Positions 1 to 12,737 of a stretch of 64,000 nucleotides of DNA are shown here, piece by piece (within the stretch, counting starts at the first letter, position 1; each line of letters starts with the position of its first letter). The notes below the pieces were generated by a model, which had not been told where the DNA came from, did not search any database, and saw only the letters and a list, made by a program, of their open reading frames with translations. The position numbers were made by a program, and so were the translations under genes. Where the stretch lies: contig SSBO01000003.1 in the NCBI GenBank assembly GCA_005281725.1, positions 1,015,396 to 1,079,395 on the forward strand, in the 5' to 3' direction. Origin of the DNA: Wuchereria bancrofti (Eukaryota > Nematoda > Chromadorea > Rhabditida > Onchocercidae).

Positions 1-260
1 TTCAAATTAACCAGTATATAATCATACTAACATTCACATAAGAATCAGTCATAACTTACCAGTATTCAAACAAAAATCTTGAACTGAAAAGATATTATAG
101 TCTAAAATGTAGTCTAAAACAAGCCCACGCATAGCTACTGTGGGAAATTTTAGCAGAAGCAGAAAGTCGTACTGTTCATTAAAAAACATGGCTGGAAGAT
201 AGATAATATGAAGTGAGAAAATTTTCCACAACGACAGTAATTAAAGAGAAATGAATTTAC

Positions 261-758
261 TTATTTGTCGGTCGCCATAGCTTACTGCTTCCATTAAGCT
301 ATTCCATCCATCCTTGTTTTTTGATTTTACTGGAGCATTATGAGCAAGAAGAAGTGTTGTTGCCTCTGAAAATGAATTATCATGCACAAAATAATGAGAA
401 ATCCGAAAATCAAGTTTCATCCTAAAAACAAACCCTTGTGTCCCAGCATCGTGGAAATGTGTAAAGCTGTATTGCCTTGGCGATCTTGAAAATGAAGATC
501 TGCACCTGAAGAACTGAACTCATTTCAAATTATGTCCAGAATTTATGTATTAAACAAAAAAATATTTGCTTCCACCAAAGAACGCATTCTTTTGAGCTAC
601 TAAAACATCGCGCTTAGCAATCAGCAATTATAACATTTTATTTTAGAACAGAAAATAAATGAATTAAAAGTGCAACCATTATTAATAAGTCGTGCAATTG
701 ATTGTGTATCGTTGAAGAATGCAGCACGATGTAACGGATACCTTTCCACTTCCGTCAT
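261..758 (-). CDS. ANKRD13C: ANKRD13C-like ankyrin-repeat protein, 5' portion
   Basis: Three phase-compatible exons are read on the minus strand: 677-758, 434-505 and 261-365. The start ATG at 758 gives a protein beginning MTEVERYPLHRAAFF. Ankyrin repeats follow, with GNTALH and the stretch LLLAHNAPVK then GW and SYGDRQ, which matches the ankyrin part of ANKRD13C closely. ANKRD13C is known in animals as an ER-associated protein affecting GPCR biogenesis; that role is inferred here. The reading frame is open at 261 (phase 1), so the rest of the gene, including the GPCR-chaperone domain, lies beyond the left edge. No convincing continuation exon was found in 1-260, which is probably intron. Confidence 0.85.
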
Positions 759-3070
759 TGCTCACAGCAACGCTGAGTAAATTTTGTCAGTGAATGAATT
801 TTTTGTTAGATTATGAATAAAGATGCATTCTGCCTATAAATAGTGTTTTTTGGTTGCTTCGGTTAACATCAAAAGATGATAAAACATACAAAGAGATAGC
901 TTCATACTATCTTACATTGCATACACATATTATTACATCTTTTAGCACCTGCTTTCGTAGAAAAATTTCTTTTCAGTGATACATTATGGTTTGGAATGGA
1001 AAACAAACATATGAAATTTATGAATAATTTGACATTAGCAAGAAATGAGAGATGATCTGTAATGAATTACAACATCATAATTTGAAAAATCATAAAACTA
1101 TAAAAGACAACTCACAAACAAGTTTTCAAATTGAAGGAATGAATGCATTAATGAACTGCGCTTCTCTGCAATGCACGCAGACAGTCATGCATATGCATGT
1201 GGCAGGACAATAAGTTCTATCTGCAATTTGCAGATTATCCTCAAAATCTTGAAATATAAGCATTGACACACCCGCCACCATCTAATTCAAAAGTCGTCAG
1301 CAATCATCACTCTGACTTCTAATAAAGATTGTGGTATTGTTTCATACAATTATTATTGTTCTCTGTCATCTCTTCACTATTCACTCTTCTTTTTGCCATT
1401 TAGAAATCTGCACACCACCAGCTACACACTATTTCGTGTATGCTATATAACCTGTACCCTCTCTCGTGACTAATGTACTCTTATCAACGTCATAACCGTT
1501 CCATCACACTCTCTGAAATCCCTGTATCTCTAACTACCCGTAGACAATGCCAACTCGCATATGTTCGTTGCATGCTGCGAGAACTGATGATATGACATGC
1601 TCGTGGGTGGGGATAGGACGGAGTGTCCCTGCTGAGTGGAAGTGACGTAAAGTGATTATGACGTACGTCAGCTTGAATGTTTATTATTTTCCATCACTAA
1701 TGGCAACTCTCCATTTTTCGAAATTCAAGTTGCCAAGATTTTAAAAATCTTTTCACCTGAAATATTTATTGAAATGCCAGGACTAAGTAATCCAAAAAAA
1801 GGGACAAATTTGAAAAAAAGGGACAAATTTGACATCTCAGAGTGAAAAAAAAAAACCTATCTAAACCTATATAAAAAACCTATATAAAAAAAAAAAAAAA
1901 CAGAAAGAAAAATTCAACGAATAGTTGTTTGTTTAGTTTAATTACTATTTTTCTAACTTATTGTTGCATTTGTAAACGTTGTTTCACATTTTTTTGTATC
2001 ATTCATACAATTTGTCGTTTTTTAATATCATTAAATATTGTATTAAAAAAAATAAATATGACTAGCGTCAAATAAATTCTAGTTTTGTCTCGAGAGAATT
2101 TAATTTTTATTGTATTCGGAAGCTTGAAAATAGTAAAAGCAAGTTCCAGTGAAGCAATAGAAAGAATATATAAATATGATCAATTAGCAAATGATATTAT
2201 TTATCGTCTAACCAATCAAGAAAATTTAGGGAATTATTATTTCAAGAAAATAGGAATTATTCAACTGTTCATTTTTGACTTATGAAAGTATGAGAGTTGT
2301 CAATACAAATGAGAATAACATCTATCATTAATTATCTGTCGTAAATTATAATCAAACTTTAAATATGACAAATTATAAGATTTTATCCTTATTAATTCCA
2401 AATTATTGTAAAGATACCTTAGAAGATATCTAAAAGTTAACATACATTGAGAAATACCTTTAATTAGTTTTATGAGAAAGGAATGTGTTTATATTCTAGA
2501 TTACTATCAATATGTTTATATATTTCACTTTTGTTTTATTCCAGTTTTCAACCTCTTTTTTTTCTTCACTTCTGCTTAACTACAAATCTGTTTAGGGAAT
2601 TGTTATTGATCTAACTGAAAAGAAAGTTGCATTTTCAAAGTTTGACCAGCAAAGATTTTTCTATTTCTTTGCTGACAACATTTAAGGATGATGAACTTTT
2701 CCTCTTCAAATTTCTTTCCCACAATGCAAGAGAAATGTGTTGTCTATTTTCAACAATTACTTCATTGCACAAACATCCATATTTTCGGCTACGATTTTTG
2801 AAAATTTCAACAACAATTTCAGAAAGTTAATTCAAAGAAAGGCTTTTTTTTTCCAAAGTAAGTAAGGAAAGTTTGTTTCGATTCTTAAAATATAATTAAT
2901 CTTTCGTAAAAATACTAAAGACCACTTTTTTAGGCTGATGAACTACGAAATCTCAAAAGTACCGAAAATTCTACATTATTCGTAAATTCTACATTATTTT
3001 TTTCAGCCAAAAAAGTTTCATTTCGAATTGTTTTTTCAGGAAAAAAAGAAGGAAACGTGAATTATTTGAA

Positions 3071-3175
3071 ATGTCTTTGTTTAAAAAACCAACCAAGAAA
3101 AAACAACGTCGTTTACGTGAACGTATAATCGATGATAACGATAATAGCATAAAAATAAAAAAATTATATACATAA
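3071..3175 (+). pseudogene. Possible orphan first exon resembling the RNF113/CWC24 N-terminus
   Basis: After a TTTTTTCAG acceptor, an ATG at 3071 opens a basic peptide starting MSLFKKPTKKKQRRLRE and followed by an acidic stretch. The order L-F-K-K-P then a basic cluster resembles the start of RNF113/CWC24 splicing factors. The frame stops at 3175 and no CCCH or RING exon was found downstream. It may be a gene fragment, a short real exon of an unrecognised gene, or chance. Confidence 0.2.
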
Positions 3176-3842
3176 TTTCAATAACAACAGAATGATTGAT
3201 AGTAGCATCAACGGATAACATAAATAACAGAAACAGGTCCTTACAATTTTATTAATTCATTGAATAAGATACATTCATGTAATTTAAACTGTTCATAATT
3301 ATTCTTTTTCACAGCGACAGTTTCAACCGGTTTATTAAAACCGTTTTTCAAGCAATGAAATGAACAAATCTGATTTTATATAGTGGTTGAAGAGTGGATA
3401 TAAAACATTTTAATTTAAAATGTCTGAAAACAATTACTGTGAGGGACAAGACTTTGAACTACGCACTGAATATGTTTCAAATTTTTTTTTTTTTCAAAAA
3501 TTTTTCATCAACTTTTGATTGCATATACTAAATTTCTAAAGAATTCACTCTGTTTTTTTTTTCACATTTCTTATGAAATAAATATAACATATAATTTAAG
3601 TGTTTGATGTGATTGATAATGTAATGTTAAATATGAAAACAAATATGAGCAAATTAGTTGAGAATTTATTCGAATGATAAAATAATTACGAAGCAAACAT
3701 GAAATGACCATCAATTTAACTATTTCTAATGCATAAGTATAAAATGAAATTGCATAGCAATTTAGAAAGTAAAGATTTGCTAGTTTTGCTTTGTGAAAGA
3801 AAGTTGAAGTGTTGAAGTTTCTAACAAATTGATCTCTTTCCG

Positions 3843-3843
<1 letters not shown>

Positions 3844-3871
<28 letters not shown>
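3844..3871. repeat. (CT)n microsatellite
   Basis: Perfect CT dinucleotide run of about 14 units. On the opposite strand it generates an artificial Arg-Glu repeat in an open frame. Confidence 0.95.
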
Positions 3872-3874
<3 letters not shown>

Positions 3875-5986
3875 CCTCTTAACATGATGAAGTAAACGAG
3901 GAAAGAAAATAAAGAAATGAAATGATGAAAGAGAAATTTTTCTAAAACGGAAAATGAACGAACGCTGTAAAGCAGTGATGTTTGTCATAATAAATAGAAA
4001 TGAATAGTTTAGCCATTAACAAAAGCATTGAATAATGTAAACTAAACTGAACGAAGAAATTTCTTTCTGTTTATTTCGATTGTAAATTAACTAAAATTCA
4101 ACTAAAAATCAATTGAAATTTGCTTCAACAATATGACAATGATGTATTTATCGAGTAATGATGCAATGAAATTGTTTTATTTTGGGAATGATTCATGAAA
4201 TGAAAAAGTATTATTCACCTGTTTATATTTTAAATCATTTCTATCTAATATTAAATAAAAACCGTATACTTCGGAAAAAATTATCAACGAAGGAAAATTC
4301 TAAATTTCACATTTGTGGATCAAAAAAGATTACATTTAGCTAATTACTTTATATGTATGCAAAGAATTAATGAAGTAATTAGAGGAGAATGAAGTTAAAA
4401 TTAATTTCTTTTATTCTACAGTTTAGCAAGAATATATTTTCATAAAGTTAAATGAATACTTCTAAACATAGTGTATTAGGCATAAATTACTCATTACCTT
4501 AATTACTAATACATATTCATTGCCACTATCAGTTTTTATATATTAAAAAAAATTGAACGATTAGTGTCAATTAAGAATATAGTACTAATTAAAATTCATT
4601 ATAATTTGATGTGAAATGAGTATTCATATTGGAGTTTTGAGAAATATTTTAATTCTACTTCGATAATTGGTGCATAGTTGTGTAAAAGTGGAAAAAAAGC
4701 ACTGAATCATTAAAAGTCATGCACTAAAAGAAATTAACAAACTAATAATTATTAGCACTAAAAATCAAAAAAACTAATAACTAATAATATTAAAAGAAAT
4801 TAACTAAAACTAATAATTAATAAATTATTAGTTAATGGAATTGAAAATATATAAATTACATGAAACTTCCCTTCTGGCCATAAGTCATATTTGTTACTTT
4901 CACATAATTTTAAGTAAATTAGAAGACAATAAGTTTGTTAATTAATTTATAATTTATTTCCTTGCCACAATTAATGAATCTAAAATTCTTGGCTAACTGT
5001 AAGCCACTATGTGTTTTGCTGTTGTCAGCAAAGTTTTGATGAGTTTTACTCGTTTTGCACTAAGCAATTGTAGCGGCGTAGTCTTTGAAATGTTTAATTT
5101 CTAAAATGAATAATTTTCAAACATAAAAAAGTAATGTTTCATTGTTTACATCGGAAACCTAATTTGTAAATTATTAAACATTCTGAAATTGAAGTTTGAA
5201 AAAAGGAAGTAAAATTCTTTTCTGTCAACTTTGCAAGTGTTCTTAGAGAAATATCAACATCAGAAGGATTTTGATATTGCGTTTGTAGCTCAAATGAATT
5301 TTGCTAGGATTACTAAATTAAATACCAATGAAAGAGATCATTTTAAGAGCTATAATTTCAATTGTTATTCAAAAGTTAAAAGTTTGTGGAAGTGGATGAC
5401 ATAACTTTTGGAGGTTTACGCTGACTGTTAAAATTTAAAGTTTAACAATTAGAAATTTGGATGCTATTTGTGCCATTTTGCAGTTTAATAAATACTTAAT
5501 AAATCAGTCATTAACTCGTAAATGCAACAGACATAACAAATCATTGAACAAGGAAAAAGAAAACAAAAGTTGGGATAAATCTCTCTTCACATTCTTTCTT
5601 CATGAAAAGCCATTCTTTTCAAATTTAAAAAAGACCTAAATTTAAAAAATCGAAAGGCGTTCGTGACAGATCAAAAGAAAAAAAAAATCCATGAAATATA
5701 TGTAAGGTCAAACTTGAAGTACTTAAAAGCTTTCATCAAATTGCATCGTTAGCCAAATCCCAAAAATGTCAAAAAGTGAGAAGTAAAGAAAATGTTTTTT
5801 TTCTTCATTATTTAATCATCGAGACAACAAGGAATAAATTATAAAAAGACTACAGAAAAAAAAAACATCAACGTGTAGCAGCATTTAGCAAGATCGGAAT
5901 GCATTATGAGAGATGTTTTTTAGAATGTAACTTTTTCATTTTCATTTTTTTTCAAATGACTCCTAAGTTTTCCCTTTCTTCTTTCC

Positions 5987-6013
<27 letters not shown>
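5987..6013. repeat. (CT)n microsatellite
   Basis: A second CT dinucleotide run of about 13 units, 2.1 kb from the first. It also produces a spurious Arg-Glu peptide on the minus strand. Confidence 0.95.
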
Positions 6014-6017
<4 letters not shown>

Positions 6018-7641
6018 AACGTTTTATAGCTTTTAACTATGCAAAAATTCTGACATATAAGGTTCGAAAATTGTAAAACTTTCAAAAAACTTTCCTCTCC
6101 AATATCTAAATTCTGAATGTAAAAAAAAAAAATTTGTAAAACCAAATATACTCAAAGGACATCTCAATGTCACAGAAGTTAATAATTTCCGTGAATTGAA
6201 CGGAATATGAAGGAAGGAGACAAATCACAAATATACAAATAAATGATATCACTAGCATTGTGAGCTTATTTTTCTCTTGTAAGCAAGAAACTTTGAAGGA
6301 ATATTTCGACTCAGTAGAAAGTTCTTAAAAATTAATTTCAATCAAAAATATACGGGAAATTTATTGGCTTTGTCCGGTTTGTGACATTGATGAACTTGAT
6401 CGTTTCTGAAATATACATGAAATATTATTGTTCAGGAAAGAGAGAGAAAAAAAAAGGACACTAACTAATCTTTTAGACAGAAATGTGACAAGAAGAATGT
6501 CATCATCTATTTTGTTCAAATTAACTGTTTACATTGTATGAAAGATGTTTGCTCTTTGTATTTTGAAAAATATAAAACATTGATAAAAAGCAACATTATT
6601 TCTCTCTTTTATGACATTCATGTTTCTTTCATTTGAATACCGAAATTGATGATTGCTTGTATTAGGTATTTGGATAATGTACTTCAAAAATGTCATGCGG
6701 TACAAGTTCCATCGTTTTTGCATCTTCTTCCTCTTTCTTTTTGCCTGAAAATTTAATCGTAGAGCAATATTTATATGTTTAAATTTATGAAACAATATAA
6801 TTTTGTTCAAAAAGTTAGAATTTAATTAGTTTCATCGATAATTTAATTAAACCGTTTATCATAAATAATCAATGGAATAAGTAAGTAATCTTCAATGACT
6901 ATATTTTAAATAATTAATGGAATAAGTAATTTTCGATAACTATGTTTTGAGAAAAAAAAAAATTTAGACAAAATAAAAAAAGGTTGTCGCTAAAATGCTT
7001 TGAAGTTAGATGCTTACACCATTGATGTTCGGAAAGTAGCACTATTGATAGACCAAACATAAATAAAATCGATAATAATCCTAATACAATATATGAAATA
7101 TGTAAAGCAAACAATCGTCCTGAAAATTCATTTAATCATCTTTCATCTTTTCCGAATGTAAAAACGGATAAGTCCCTGCAAATAATTCTACTCTTACATT
7201 TTTTACTTATAACACACATATCAAATGGAAAATTTTCAATAAACAATGAATAAGTTGTTAACCTCGTAATTGAAATTTCTTGACTGTTTCAATAAGAATA
7301 GCTGTAAAATTGATAGGAACTGGTACTTCCGTATAAACAGCAGTGATATCACTAAATAATGTAGTAGCAACAATCGACCGCCACGTATATTTCATTTTTT
7401 TAATAATTAACTTGCAACATTTGTGTTTTATTTTTTTTTTTTTTTTGTAGCTTTGTTAACACTTTAAAAAGAATTCATAAAGGGTATTAGCAAAATTTTT
7501 TCTTTTCTTTTTTTTTTTTTTTTTATGCACGTCATATACATATTTAATTTATTGAAATTTGAGTAGACGAAAAGAAAACTAAAATGGAACATTTATTATC
7601 ACTTTTTACATTATGTACAGAGTAACAGAAAAGACAATGAA

Positions 7642-10600
7642 TCATCTTAAAATTCTCATTTCTAAAACGCCACATTCATCTGCATGATAATCAATTTGGT
7701 CAAATGTAATCATCGGACGTGCAGCTGATGGATCCCAACTATCCTTTGACCATTCTTCAGGTAATGCACTTCCAAATATTCCAAACACAGCAGCACAAAT
7801 TAAGAGAAGAGCTGCTAACATCAAAAAGATCACTCGCCACTCATCAGCTTTACTGAAAAAAAAAAAAAAAAGTGAAACAAAAAACTAAACAAAGGATAAT
7901 CTGCTCAAAATTCATAAGAGTAGAAAAGAAAATTTATGTTGCTATAAATAATAACTTATCTTACTATTCCTTGTTCACCTGCTAAATATTAATTATCAAA
8001 TTAAAAAATCAAACATCAAATTAGACGAGGACATATTTTCTAAAAAACTGGTACACCTATCCTCGAAATGTTGCCATAATTATTTGTCAAAAAGTTAATA
8101 TCAGTAATTTTATCTTGTATTTAAACTTAAAGAACCAACTTTTCTTCCACAAAGAAAACAACAGCAGCAGCTGTAAAGAAAAATGCAAATCCAGTAAAAA
8201 ACCGAATATAGGAAATAATAAATTGCCCAAAAAAACGGCCCACTAATATCGCACTACGGTAAAACCCGTAGAGAGATAATGTTAAAATGCATAGAATCAA
8301 AGTGAATGCCGCCACGACACTAAAATTAAAAGAGTTCGGACATTACATAGAAAAGATAAAATAGGTCGCAAAACTAGATATTACTAGAAATAATATGGCC
8401 ATAAGCTATAAAGATATTACTGTTTATACGCACCATTAATTTATCTGAAATTCGTCAAAACCTCAACAAAATCAAATTTCTAAATGTCAAGTTACAATCA
8501 CATATTCAAACATGTTATTAAACAAATTCCTCCAATGACTGCTGTTATTAGAAGTGAGTTTTGATTTTGCAATCAAATAGAAGTTATTTAATGAAGATGT
8601 ACGAAATGTTAAATCAAAATTACCTGTGATGAAATGCTCCACCAGGAGGAAATATTGCGAGAAAAATAAAAATTAATGAACAAATAACAAAAGAGATAGT
8701 GTTGAATGTTAATATTGATATCCTCTCACTAAAATGTTTCGCTAAACGATACCATAGCCAATGAAGCTCTGTCATTATAAACTGGAATGAAAAGCAAACG
8801 AAAAGTAAATTATCAAATATTACTTATCAGTCTATAATTGGAAGAAGCAATTCTAACAAAGTTCATTATTCTCGTCAATCAAATGACATAATTTGATAAC
8901 AAATGATTGTTATTTGATGAAATTGTTTACTTGTTTATCATATTAAAAAAAAAATTCCTATACCATAAACAAGAAAGGTACAGCAGCTAATAGTGTGGAA
9001 TCAGTGCGAGTTTCGCGAATAATCAGTAGGCAGTATAAGGGTAAGAACTGAACAGCAACCGATACAATAAGAAAATAGCCGCAAGCAGCAATCCAAATAG
9101 CCCAAACCGAAAATGACATAATCAACAGTCGACAAGGATTCTCCGCCATAATTCGGTTATGTTCAGCCTACAAAAATTGACAAATTTTGAATGACAAATA
9201 GAGTATGAGCTCTACTTCACGTAGTAAAGCATAAAGTAAAAAGCACCTATATAATAAATTGTAATTATCACTTTTTTACAGATTGATTTTTCTTGCCAAA
9301 AAATTATTTAATAGATTTGAATGTCTTTCGAATACTATAGAAAGCCTTTCGGCCATTGGAAAATGAATAAAGAACAAATTCTACAATGTATGCAACATAA
9401 ACCTTAATTTTTCCAGCCACAATTTTGTTCAGTTCCAGTCCATTCACTGAAGAATGATATTGCGGTTTTTCTCGAAAAATAACCAGCCAAACCAATGCTA
9501 GTAAACAAGTTAGCGCTGCATGTACCAAAAATGGTGCTCGGCAATCACGAACGAATATAAACGATGAAATTGGCCAACTAATTAAAGGTGCTAGCTGCAA
9601 ATTACAAAAACAACATTACATGTTTATCCTTAGAGAAAATTATCTTAATAAACCTAATGTTTCTTAATTATATTTTGGATATACGTTTATTGCTATGAGA
9701 AGAACTACTCGGTCAGAGACCATAATCTTTTCTCTGTGACAGCTCAGTTCGGACATAAATGAGTGGCCATGAAAACTGCTCAAATTTCAGCACTTAAAAT
9801 ATTCGTTTAGCTAACTAATCCACAAAGCCGATCTCAGTCCAAAACTAGACCATAACTCAGTTATCAAGTTGCACTCGTTTCGTATTACTAAAATTTTCTA
9901 TAATAAGAGATGTATTAAATATCTCTTATCATGCTTCATAACTGCTTTCAAAAAAAAAAACATTTTAAACATTTCCAAAAGATGATGTTCATTAAAATCT
10001 AAAAAAAAAAAAAAATCACCTGAATGAAAGATGTGCAACAAATCAAAAACAGAAATTGCTGTTTGAGAGTTCCCCAATTTGCTGTCACTAAACCGATCAT
10101 CGGATAAACGCTAGCAAAGACTAAACCCTGGATAAATCGCATACAAGCTGTTAAATATCGCCCTAAACTACTAAAAAACCTTCAGATAAAATTAATAAAC
10201 AATTTTTGAATAGCTATAAATGTTGACCAAAATATAAATTTCATAAAAAATAAAACTATGCATAACATACAACAAATGTATAATTACCGTATTTAATTTG
10301 AGGTGTCACAACAAGTAAGGCAGTTGCTACAGCTGATATCATCATCATAAGGGCAAAAAACCGACGACAACCAAATGATCGAAGAAACCAAGAAATAGAG
10401 AAAGATCCACAAATCATTCCAATGCCTGGAGCAGTCCAAACCAAAAAGTGTTGCATTCTCTTCTCCAGTGTTCGGTGTGCAATACTTTCTCTTAAAATAT
10501 ATTTATAGTGAATTTATTCATAAAAGTTTAGTTGAATTTAGTCCTCAAATTTTATAATTAAGTAAAGAATTACACTATTAAAGAATTTTTAAGTAAAAAA

Positions 10601-12730
10601 TATTCATTGTGGAAATATTTCAATTTGCTGTTTCGATTTTTCGTCATCATCTTTCAAATTTTCATCCTACAGTCTGTCTTCATCAAATTGTAAGCCAATT
10701 TAAGTCGTTATTATTTCATTCAAAGAATCCTAATGTTCATAAGCCAGAAATGAACCGAAATTAGTTCAGAGCTAAATTAATCACTTACTAGGTTACTTGC
10801 ACTGTAAAATTTTTTTTTTTTTATGCTATCAAATTTTTTTGAACTAGAAGAAGCTAACATTTCAATTTGCTGTTTCGATTTTTCGTCACCATCTTTCAAA
10901 TTGTCATCCCACTGTCTGTCCTTATCAAGTTGTAAGCCGTTTTTATAGGTCAGCTCTAGAAGTAAAAAATTATTCAAAAAGCAGGAAAACTTTTTTTATA
11001 AAAATAAGAACTTTTTAAACTACAACATAGATTTTCTCAGTGTGTAAATATTTCGAAATGAATTGTTCAATAAATGCTGTGAATAAAAACAAAGATGAGT
11101 TAGAAACTTACGTTCACTACCTTCCTGCTTACGAAGGATTGAAAGATCCGCACCAGTTGGCCTAGAAGAAAAGTTGTAAAAACAAACTGTTGGCTTAATT
11201 CAATCTGAAGAAACTCAAAAATTTCAATTTCTAATAATTTTTCCATGAAGATATATAATTATTTCACCTAAATGACGTTGTTTTTTCTTCATTTACATTT
11301 GTATCTGAAAACAAATTCCCATGAGCGAATGTTGCAGTGCTTGCTAAAAAGAAATATTTGAAACCATAATATTAAATCCGAGAAAATGAAAACAATATAA
11401 TAAATTTTTTTTTTTTTTTAGAAATACATGTTTTCTTAAAAAAAGTGCACCATTCGGAAGTTCTACTGAAGTTTTATGAGCAGAGATGGTTAAAAAATCA
11501 CTTTCATACGACTCAACAGTTTCATTGAAATTGAAATTTACTGCTTTCAGTATTTCCGTCAAATGTTTGCTCTTTATATTTGAGCTTTCCAAACTGTGAT
11601 TGTTAACAACGCTTCGCAAAAATCGCCCTGAAAAGTTGTCACTGTATTATCATTTCAACTACTTAACTCAATATGATCTGACATACTTCTCAAAATATCA
11701 CAAAGCTTCTTCAAATTAATTTTGATACTGATTATAAAAAAAAGAAAATAGGAAATACTTTTTCCTGTAGAAGTTAGTTCTGTCAAATGCGCTTGCCTCC
11801 ATAACTGAGTATTCTGCAAAACGTGAATCAGTGAATATTTTTATATTTCACATAAAATAATCTAACAAATTAAACTACTTCATGATGGTAAGATTATAAT
11901 TTTGAGCTATCACTAATAGTGTTAACTTTTCATTAACTTTTTGAAAATTAAGCGCTACAGAACAGGATTATGAAAAACTGATCTACTGGAAATAAAAAAA
12001 GACTTGCTTTAGTCACTTTGTTCTAAAATTTAATACTTCTAAATTTTTGCTTGAACGTGAAGTTCAAAAATCATTATTTAGGAATTCAATTTTTGAAAAC
12101 TTTTTTTTTTTCTGTAAAGTGAGACCTTTTTAATATAACTGAAAGATTACTAATGAAGCATCAAAAATCATTATTTAGGAATTCAATTTTTGATGAAAAC
12201 TTTTTTTTTCTGATGAAAACCTACATTGTTCTATATACCATTCAATTTAAGAATGAATTATTATAAATTTATCAATAAAAATTAAACTTCTTCTTTATAA
12301 ACGATGAATTCTATTGATGCAATTGGATGCTTATGTATTCCATATTTTCAAGTCAATAAATTATTAATCTATAAGTAAACAACTGAGCAGTTTGATAAGA
12401 TATTTGCTTACTAAATGATATTCACTTCATTCTAAGTGGACCACACTACGATACACAGAAATTAAAGTTCACACTAATCTCTATTAGCGAATATAACAGT
12501 TCATCTATCATAGTGAAATGAAAGAATAAATTTAACTATGAATAAATTAGTGAGAAAAATGAAAATAATAATAAAGTAGTAACCTGATAATCATCATATA
12601 TCACAGCAATACTATAGAGGATAATATTGGCAAATAAAATACTTAAACAGGCAATTAACAATATCAATACAACGTAGCGAATATTATTAACAAAACAACA
12701 GCAACAGTTGAGCTGTGGAGATTTTAGCAT
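7642..12730 (-). CDS. SLC17-like major facilitator superfamily transporter
   Basis: Thirteen exons in consistent phase on the minus strand: 12584-12730, 11759-11813, 11451-11627, 11268-11304, 11112-11161, 10859-10955, 10288-10490, 10020-10162, 9403-9594, 8964-9167, 8624-8781, 8140-8319 and 7642-7852, giving about 617 residues. TM1 lies near residues 18-45. A long polar loop of about 190 residues follows, with NHS and NET glycosylation sequons, then a series of hydrophobic segments. MRFIQGLVFASVYP resembles the SLC17 signature, the central cytoplasmic loop begins FREKP, and the end after the last TM has IFGSALPEEW, typical of SLC17 anion/phosphate transporters. The substrate cannot be read from sequence. 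The start ATG follows an ATTTCAG acceptor directly, suggesting trans-splicing. The loop is longer than in vertebrate members. The boundaries of the small loop exons are the least certain. Confidence 0.75.
10617..10705 (-). pseudogene. Decayed duplicate of an SLC17-like gene exon
   Basis: This intronic segment closely repeats exon 10859-10955 of the same gene, about 245 bp away. It carries several substitutions and an in-frame stop (TGG to TAG, in the context GACAGACTGTAGGAT), and its splice signals are changed. It therefore appears to be a dead tandem exon copy. Confidence 0.7.
12064..12212. repeat. Direct repeat of about 50 bp in an SLC17-like gene intron
   Basis: The block beginning TCAAAAATCATTATTTAGGA occurs at 12064 and again at 12161. 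Both copies end in a poly-T stretch, with only small differences between them. Confidence 0.8.
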
Positions 12731-12737
12731 TCGCTGA
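12731..12737 (-). promoter_or_regulatory. Probable spliced-leader acceptor
   Basis: ATTTCAG followed by CG and the start ATG of the SLC17-like gene on the minus strand. No upstream exon was found, so this acceptor is best explained as a trans-splice site. This is inferred from nematode biology, not observed. Confidence 0.45.

Larger units (their letters stand above)
759..7641. other. Gene-poor intergenic region
   Basis: About 6.9 kb without a supported gene. It is very AT-rich with many homopolymer A/T runs, two (CT)n microsatellites and one orphan exon candidate at 3071-3175. The open frames of 60-104 codons here have low-complexity or intron-like composition and no recognisable domain. The part next to 759 should hold the promoter of the ANKRD13C-like gene, but no motif was identified. 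Confidence 0.6.

Noticed and set aside
49..231. Open frame downstream of the last ANKRD13C exon
   Set aside because: Although an acceptor and phase could join it, the peptide does not match the ANKRD13C continuation and looks intronic.
3571..3885. 104-codon minus-strand frame with an Arg-Glu repeat
   Set aside because: The repeat is only the translation of the (CT)n microsatellite and the rest has no domain.
4780..4840. Short AT-rich inverted repeat (AACTAATAATT and its complement)
   Set aside because: Arms of about 11 bp of pure A/T are expected by chance here, with no target-site duplication or transposase nearby.
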